Notes under the pieces: model-generated | Seen by the model: the letters and a program-made list of their open reading frames with translations, nothing else | Databases searched by the model: none | What the model was told of the DNA's origin: nothing | Assembly: GCA_009602725.1 (NCBI GenBank) | Contig: WELB01000079.1 | Location: 326,605-340,759, forward strand | Reading direction: 5' to 3' | Source of the DNA: Spirogloea muscicola | Taxonomy: Eukaryota > Streptophyta > Zygnematophyceae > Spirogloeales > Spirogloeaceae | DNA: 14,155 bases | Shown: piece after piece, positions 10,506 through 14,155 of the stretch | Position numbering within the stretch: the first letter of the stretch is position 1 | Layout: every line of letters begins with the position of its first letter | Program-made: the position numbers and the translations under genes

Positions 10506-10911
10506 TGAAGTATCCCAGGCTCGCTAGCAATCTAACCATCACCTGAATCTCCCAAAGTATGACTTGCATCAATGGCAGAAGTCTCCTGTGAGGTTTGCTG
10601 AATGTTGAGCGTCAAGAGCAGACACAACTTGGTTGGCAAGTTGCAGAAGGCAATAAGCACAAGATTGATATCGTGCACTGTACAATATGGACAGCGAGAG
10701 TTGCTCTGCCCGAAGTGGCCCAAAATGCTAACCCATAATCTGCCAGGCTACTGGTAGCCGATAGTAGCAAAGCATTGGCCAACACCTTAGCAGGCTTCTC
10801 GACTCTTGAAGTCTGCATGTGCGATCTTGACTGCACAAATAGTGTTCCTGAGCCTGCCGCTGTTGCAAGCGTTCCTCCTCAGCTTTAACCCTTTCTGATT
10901 TTCTCGCGTGT
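10506..10911. other. Convergent intergenic stretch between the GCKR-like and mARC stop codons
   Basis: These 406 bp must hold the 3' UTRs of two genes facing each other. No open frame resembles a known protein. I find no TGTAA on either strand, so the polyadenylation sites are not evident. With ordinary algal UTR lengths the two transcripts would overlap here. Confidence 0.6.
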
Positions 10912-13662
10912 TTATGTAGCCCTCACAGCCAGCACCTCCAGCTTGTCCCCAACCTCAATGTAGGTTGGCTTGCGCGCTGCCTCATTGCAGTTAGCAGAAG
11001 TAAAGTAGGCACCCAGGTATACCTGCACAGGCAGCAAAGGAACGAGTCATTCAACAGTCAAGCATCGGTCAAGTAGGCAGGATTGCAGTAGCTCTCTCTG
11101 TAGATATGGCTCGTTGTCCTTTGCTTCTTTGAACAGAGCCAAGCCATATATCGTGGCCTTCACAACTTGGCAAGGTAGGACAATGCTAGCATGGCATTGG
11201 CAAGTCAATCATCTCTACTGTCAGAATGTCAAGAAGATGCCCGTAGGTAGCGGTGGCTCCATCCCCTATACCTGTCTGGACTCGTGCTGGAGGAGTCCCA
11301 GGGCCTCGCCAGTCCGGAATGTTGCGAGGGTCTGCAGCCCGTTCTCCATATCAGCGGTTTGAGTGCACAAACAAGGCACACAAATCGAGCATAAAATGTC
11401 ACTTGATCCGCATGGCACAGCTCAGCCTCGGAGGTGGCATAGCTGCAGAGCCACATTGCCTCAGACACTGCCCAACTTCTTACCTTGGTCGGCTCCTCAG
11501 AGCCCAGACCCAGGCCTGTCTCCTGATCCACAGTGGGCACCTACAACACCAGCAGCAGCTGTCACAATACGGCATGCGTGTGGACATTTGCGACGTCCCG
11601 CTCCGTGGCTGCTTGTTTGGCCAGAGGCAAGTAAGAGGGGCCCGCACCTTACACCGGGAGCACTCTTTCACGAAGACGAAGTAGGGGGACTCTGCGGCGT
11701 CCCTGCTTGCGCTTGTGATGCGGAGCTCGCGCCAGGTATCCTCCTCCCAGGCCTCTGGCCCGTCAAGGACTATGCTGTCACGAGGGCAATTGCGAAAGGG
11801 AGCCCATCAGCAGCTTGCTGCAATCGATGCAGATTATGGCTATCAGCAGCTTTAAGGAGGCAGTTTGTCTAGTGCAAGGTTCACAGATGTCTACCTTGGC
11901 CGAAAGCGGCCAATGGGCAGCGGAGCTGGCATCTTCTTGTTGAGGTCAGCATGGGTTGCCTGCAGGACATCTGAGCGTGATGTCAAGCCCTCTGCTGAAT
12001 GCAATTTTCTGAGCCACCAGAAGTCAGAAATGATAGAGGGACGTGTATCAGGGGTACTTGGCAGCAACACTGCCAGGGAAGTGCTGCACAAGGACTTTTG
12101 ATCCTTTGCAATGCGGAGCTGTCCACCTTGGCTATCATGTGGAATTGCGACAGGTTCTGGAAGCCTGTGAGATGGCCCTTGGGAGCACGGTCAACCTGCC
12201 GCCTTGTGTTGTCTGCGTGCACCGCCTTGCTGCAAATAAGCTGAGCAGCAAATGCCGCCATCCTTCGTACTCCTTGCACACTTCATATGCCCATACTTTA
12301 TATTACATGGTCTTGCAAATGGTCAGCTAGCCTGGGTGTTCAAGCAACAGTTATATTGCAGACCATCACGATGTTGCACCCCACTCACTGGAGTCGAAGC
12401 GCACGAGGCGAAGGTCGAGGTCAAGAACCCTGGAGAACCACGCGGCGGCCTCGTCGCCTTCGTCGTTCGCAACCCCCTGCCACATGGACCAAAACTTGAT
12501 GCTGATGCTGCTGGCCTTCTCTGGCAGCTTCAATGGCACTTTCAGGTTTGGCATCCGGGGTGCCATGATTTCTGCGCAGAATGTGGAGTGCGCCGTCAGC
12601 ATCAGAAATAACCTCTGCGGACATCTGCAGACCATACGCTGTGGTGGCTCTTGCATGACTACGAGTTCTGAAATTGGTTGATATCAGGCTCTGGCCAACA
12701 TCTGCAGGGGCAAGGTGCGCCGCTTACCCATGGTAGCGTCGTCTGGCAGCTCTTCGCCTGATGTTGCTGCCACTGGCAGGAGTGGCTGGATCGTTGCCAT
12801 CTCGGGCTTGACGCGCTGCGTGAGCATGCGGCCGGAGTCAGCGTAGACCACCATCCAGAAGCGGTCGTACAGCAGCCCTGGCGAAACCGCAGGAGGCGCA
12901 GCAGCCGTGGGCGAGTCAGTTGTTTATGACCATCCGATTGAGCTTCCTGGCGACTTGCAAACAGCCCATCTTGGCTCGCCAAGAGTCTGACTTGCCGACT
13001 GTCTATGCACTCCCCGCAGTCCTGAGCCTTGCAAGCCCGATGATGCCAGGACTCATGGACTCGAGGGTTCCGGGTCCCTGCTCCATACCGGTGGTGGAAA
13101 GCCGGGCCTTGGTGACTGCGAAGCCGCGGCAGGACTTGATGGGGTAGATGTAGAGGTCGCTGACGGTGTGGCAGGCCAGCGGCGGCAGCGTCGCCACAGG
13201 GGCTCCTTGCGCTTCGGCCGCTGCAGGGGTGCTGCTCGCGCCCCACCCGCCAGTCCAGGACTTGGGCAGGAAGCTGGTCATTGTAAGAGGAGCTGGAATG
13301 CCGGTCGGCGAGGCGGGTGCGGTGCAGCAGAGCTCGGATAGCCGTATGCGCTCGGATGGCGTGCACGGGAATGTGCTGGGCACTCTGCGGCCACAATGCG
13401 GGTGCTGGAAGGAGGGGAACGAAGCGCGGAGAAAGTGGGAATGAGGTGAATGGGGATCTTGGGCAGCAATGCGGGCGCTGGCAGCAAGGGGGGGGGGTGC
13501 GGAGAGCGGGCGTCGCCAGCGGCGAGGTGGAGGAGCTGCAGGCAGTGAGGGAGGGAGCGGGGGAGAAGGGGGGGGGGCTTGCAGACTAGCGGGAGGGGCA
13601 TGTGTGGCGAGAAGGTGGGGTGGGGCAGCCATGGCGGAGAAGGGGAGGCGCGCTGACCTCAT
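10912..13662 (-). CDS. mARC: Amidoxime-reducing component (mARC/ARC), MOSC-domain molybdenum protein (9 exons)
   Basis: Known of the family: mARC proteins carry molybdenum cofactor, reduce N-hydroxylated compounds with electrons from cytochrome b5 and its reductase, and in Chlamydomonas work with nitrate reductase to make NO from nitrite. Exons in coding order: 13662-13089, 12877-12728, 12571-12389, 12212-12127, 11959-11895, 11774-11648, 11540-11484, 11331-11272, 11022-10912 (TAA). The MOSC N-terminal barrel begins with LYIYPIKSCRG (170-180), then YDRFWMVV and LTQR. The MOSC domain has GDEAAAWFSRVL, RLVRFDS, PLPIGRFRPSIVLDG, WRELRI and ECSRCKVPTVDQETG (390-404); Cys394 is the expected molybdenum ligand. 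It closes with EEPTKTLATFRTG and a final exon with IEVGDKLEVL. Start is unclear: ATG 13662 gives 470 residues, 13632 (GCCATGGC, strong context) 460, and 13281 gives 343, near the usual family length. The longer forms add a Pro/Ala/Ser/Arg-rich leader that could be an organelle-targeting peptide. The intron 3 acceptor was picked by phase and family spacing and is the least certain junction. Confidence 0.9.
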
Positions 13663-14098
13663 GGTGCCTCGGAAGCTTCCACGCGACGAAGGGCCCCGCT
13701 TGCCGGCGAGTTACCGCAAGTGCGGACTCGGCAGGTGCCCGTGCCGTCTTTGCCGAGTCCAGAGATGCACAGGGCACTGGAGTCCTCCACCTCGTCGTCG
13801 CCAGATCCGGCAGCCTGACGGATCCCCACATCCCGCCCCTCCGCGGTCTGCCCCGTCGAGAAGAGTTTCGGGTCAAAATGGCGGAGTTCCGAATGGCGGT
13901 GAAAAGGAGGCATCGGTCCGCCGCCTTCGGAGATAGACGAGAGGCGGGAGGGGGATCCCGGGCTGCCGGCGGAGGGCGGGCGCAGTGTGAACGGCTCCCC
14001 GGCCGCTCGCCCCGGCGGCGGGCGCCCCAACCTCCCTCCCCCACCTCCCTCCTTTCAATGCCAGCAATCGTGTATTCTAATGTCAACAGCCGCATTCT

Positions 14099-14099
<1 letters not shown>
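13663..14099. promoter_or_regulatory. GC-rich upstream region of the mARC gene
   Basis: This is a GC-rich stretch in front of the mARC start codons that probably holds its promoter and 5' UTR. Open frames on both strands (minus 14095-13586, plus 13469-13936) are Arg/Pro/Gly-rich with no recognisable domain. Composition turns AT-richer after about 14055. The GC-rich part reaches about 390 bp past the most upstream start codon, so another gene's 5' end just to the right is possible. Confidence 0.4.
13724..13760. repeat. Perfect 10-bp inverted repeat (hairpin)
   Basis: GGACTCGGCA at 13724-13733 pairs exactly with TGCCGAGTCC at 13751-13760 across a 17-nt loop. It lies 62 bp or more upstream of the longest mARC start, so it could be in the 5' UTR or promoter. 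No function is assigned. Confidence 0.7.

Positions 14100-14155
<56 letters not shown>
14100..14155. repeat. Poly-T run at the window end
   Basis: Fifty-six consecutive T run to the last base of the window, so the true length is unknown. It reads as poly-A on the minus strand. It may be a genomic homopolymer, the tail of a retroposed copy, or an assembly artefact at a contig end. Confidence 0.9.

Noticed and set aside
12659-13396. Open 245-codon minus-strand frame across the mARC exon 1/intron 1/exon 2 area
   Set aside because: It is Arg/Ser/His-rich and shows no family motif, while the conserved MOSC residues lie in the other frames joined by clear splice signals.
13469-14095. Open frames on both strands beyond the mARC start (155 and 169 codons)
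   Set aside because: GC-rich composition explains the lack of stops; the peptides are Arg/Pro/Gly-rich and match nothing I know.
1-14155. CRISPR array, insertion sequence, tRNA or rRNA gene, prophage or bacterial operon
   Set aside because: I saw no regularly spaced repeats, transposase motifs, cloverleaf or rRNA-like sequence. All supported genes have spliceosomal introns, so the window is nuclear eukaryotic DNA.

Overview
The window looks like nuclear DNA of a green alga. It carries three intron-rich genes with GT-AG introns of roughly 70-350 bp, GC-rich 5' ends with CGG/GGC triplet runs, and AT-richer introns and 3' flanks. One gene belongs to the hydroxyproline O-arabinosyltransferase family, which is typical of the green lineage. 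I call it a chlorophyte; a trebouxiophyte or chlorophycean is a guess I cannot settle from this sequence. Nothing points to bacterial or viral DNA.

Layout: (a) 1-1638 has no gene I can support; a GGC-rich island at the left edge is followed by about 1.2 kb of AT-richer sequence that is probably largely 3' flank/3' UTR of the next gene. (b) 1639-4802, minus strand: a 10-exon gene rebuilt here into a 404-residue hydroxyproline O-arabinosyltransferase-like Golgi enzyme. (c) 4803-5877: a 1075-bp divergent upstream region with long CGG-type repeats. (d) 5878-10505, plus strand: a 12-exon gene of about 784 residues for a double-SIS-domain protein of the glucokinase regulatory protein / MurQ superfamily. 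(e) 10506-10911: a short convergent intergenic stretch. (f) 10912-13662, minus strand: a 9-exon gene for an amidoxime-reducing component (mARC/ARC) MOSC protein, 343-470 residues depending on the start codon. (g) 13663-14155: GC-rich upstream DNA with a perfect 10-bp hairpin stem, ending in a run of 56 T at the window edge.

The exon chains were built by hand from splice signals, reading phase and remembered family motifs. All phases close and each chain ends in a stop codon. The three genes have no known joint pathway: cell-wall glycoprotein arabinosylation, sugar-phosphate sensing, and molybdenum-dependent reduction of N-hydroxylated compounds or nitrite. I see ordinary nuclear gene neighbours, not a new multi-gene system. 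The points most worth a second look are in the GCKR-like gene (lost and kept MurQ-type glutamates, an in-frame stop-free intron, lineage-specific inserts) and the unresolved N-terminus of the mARC gene.
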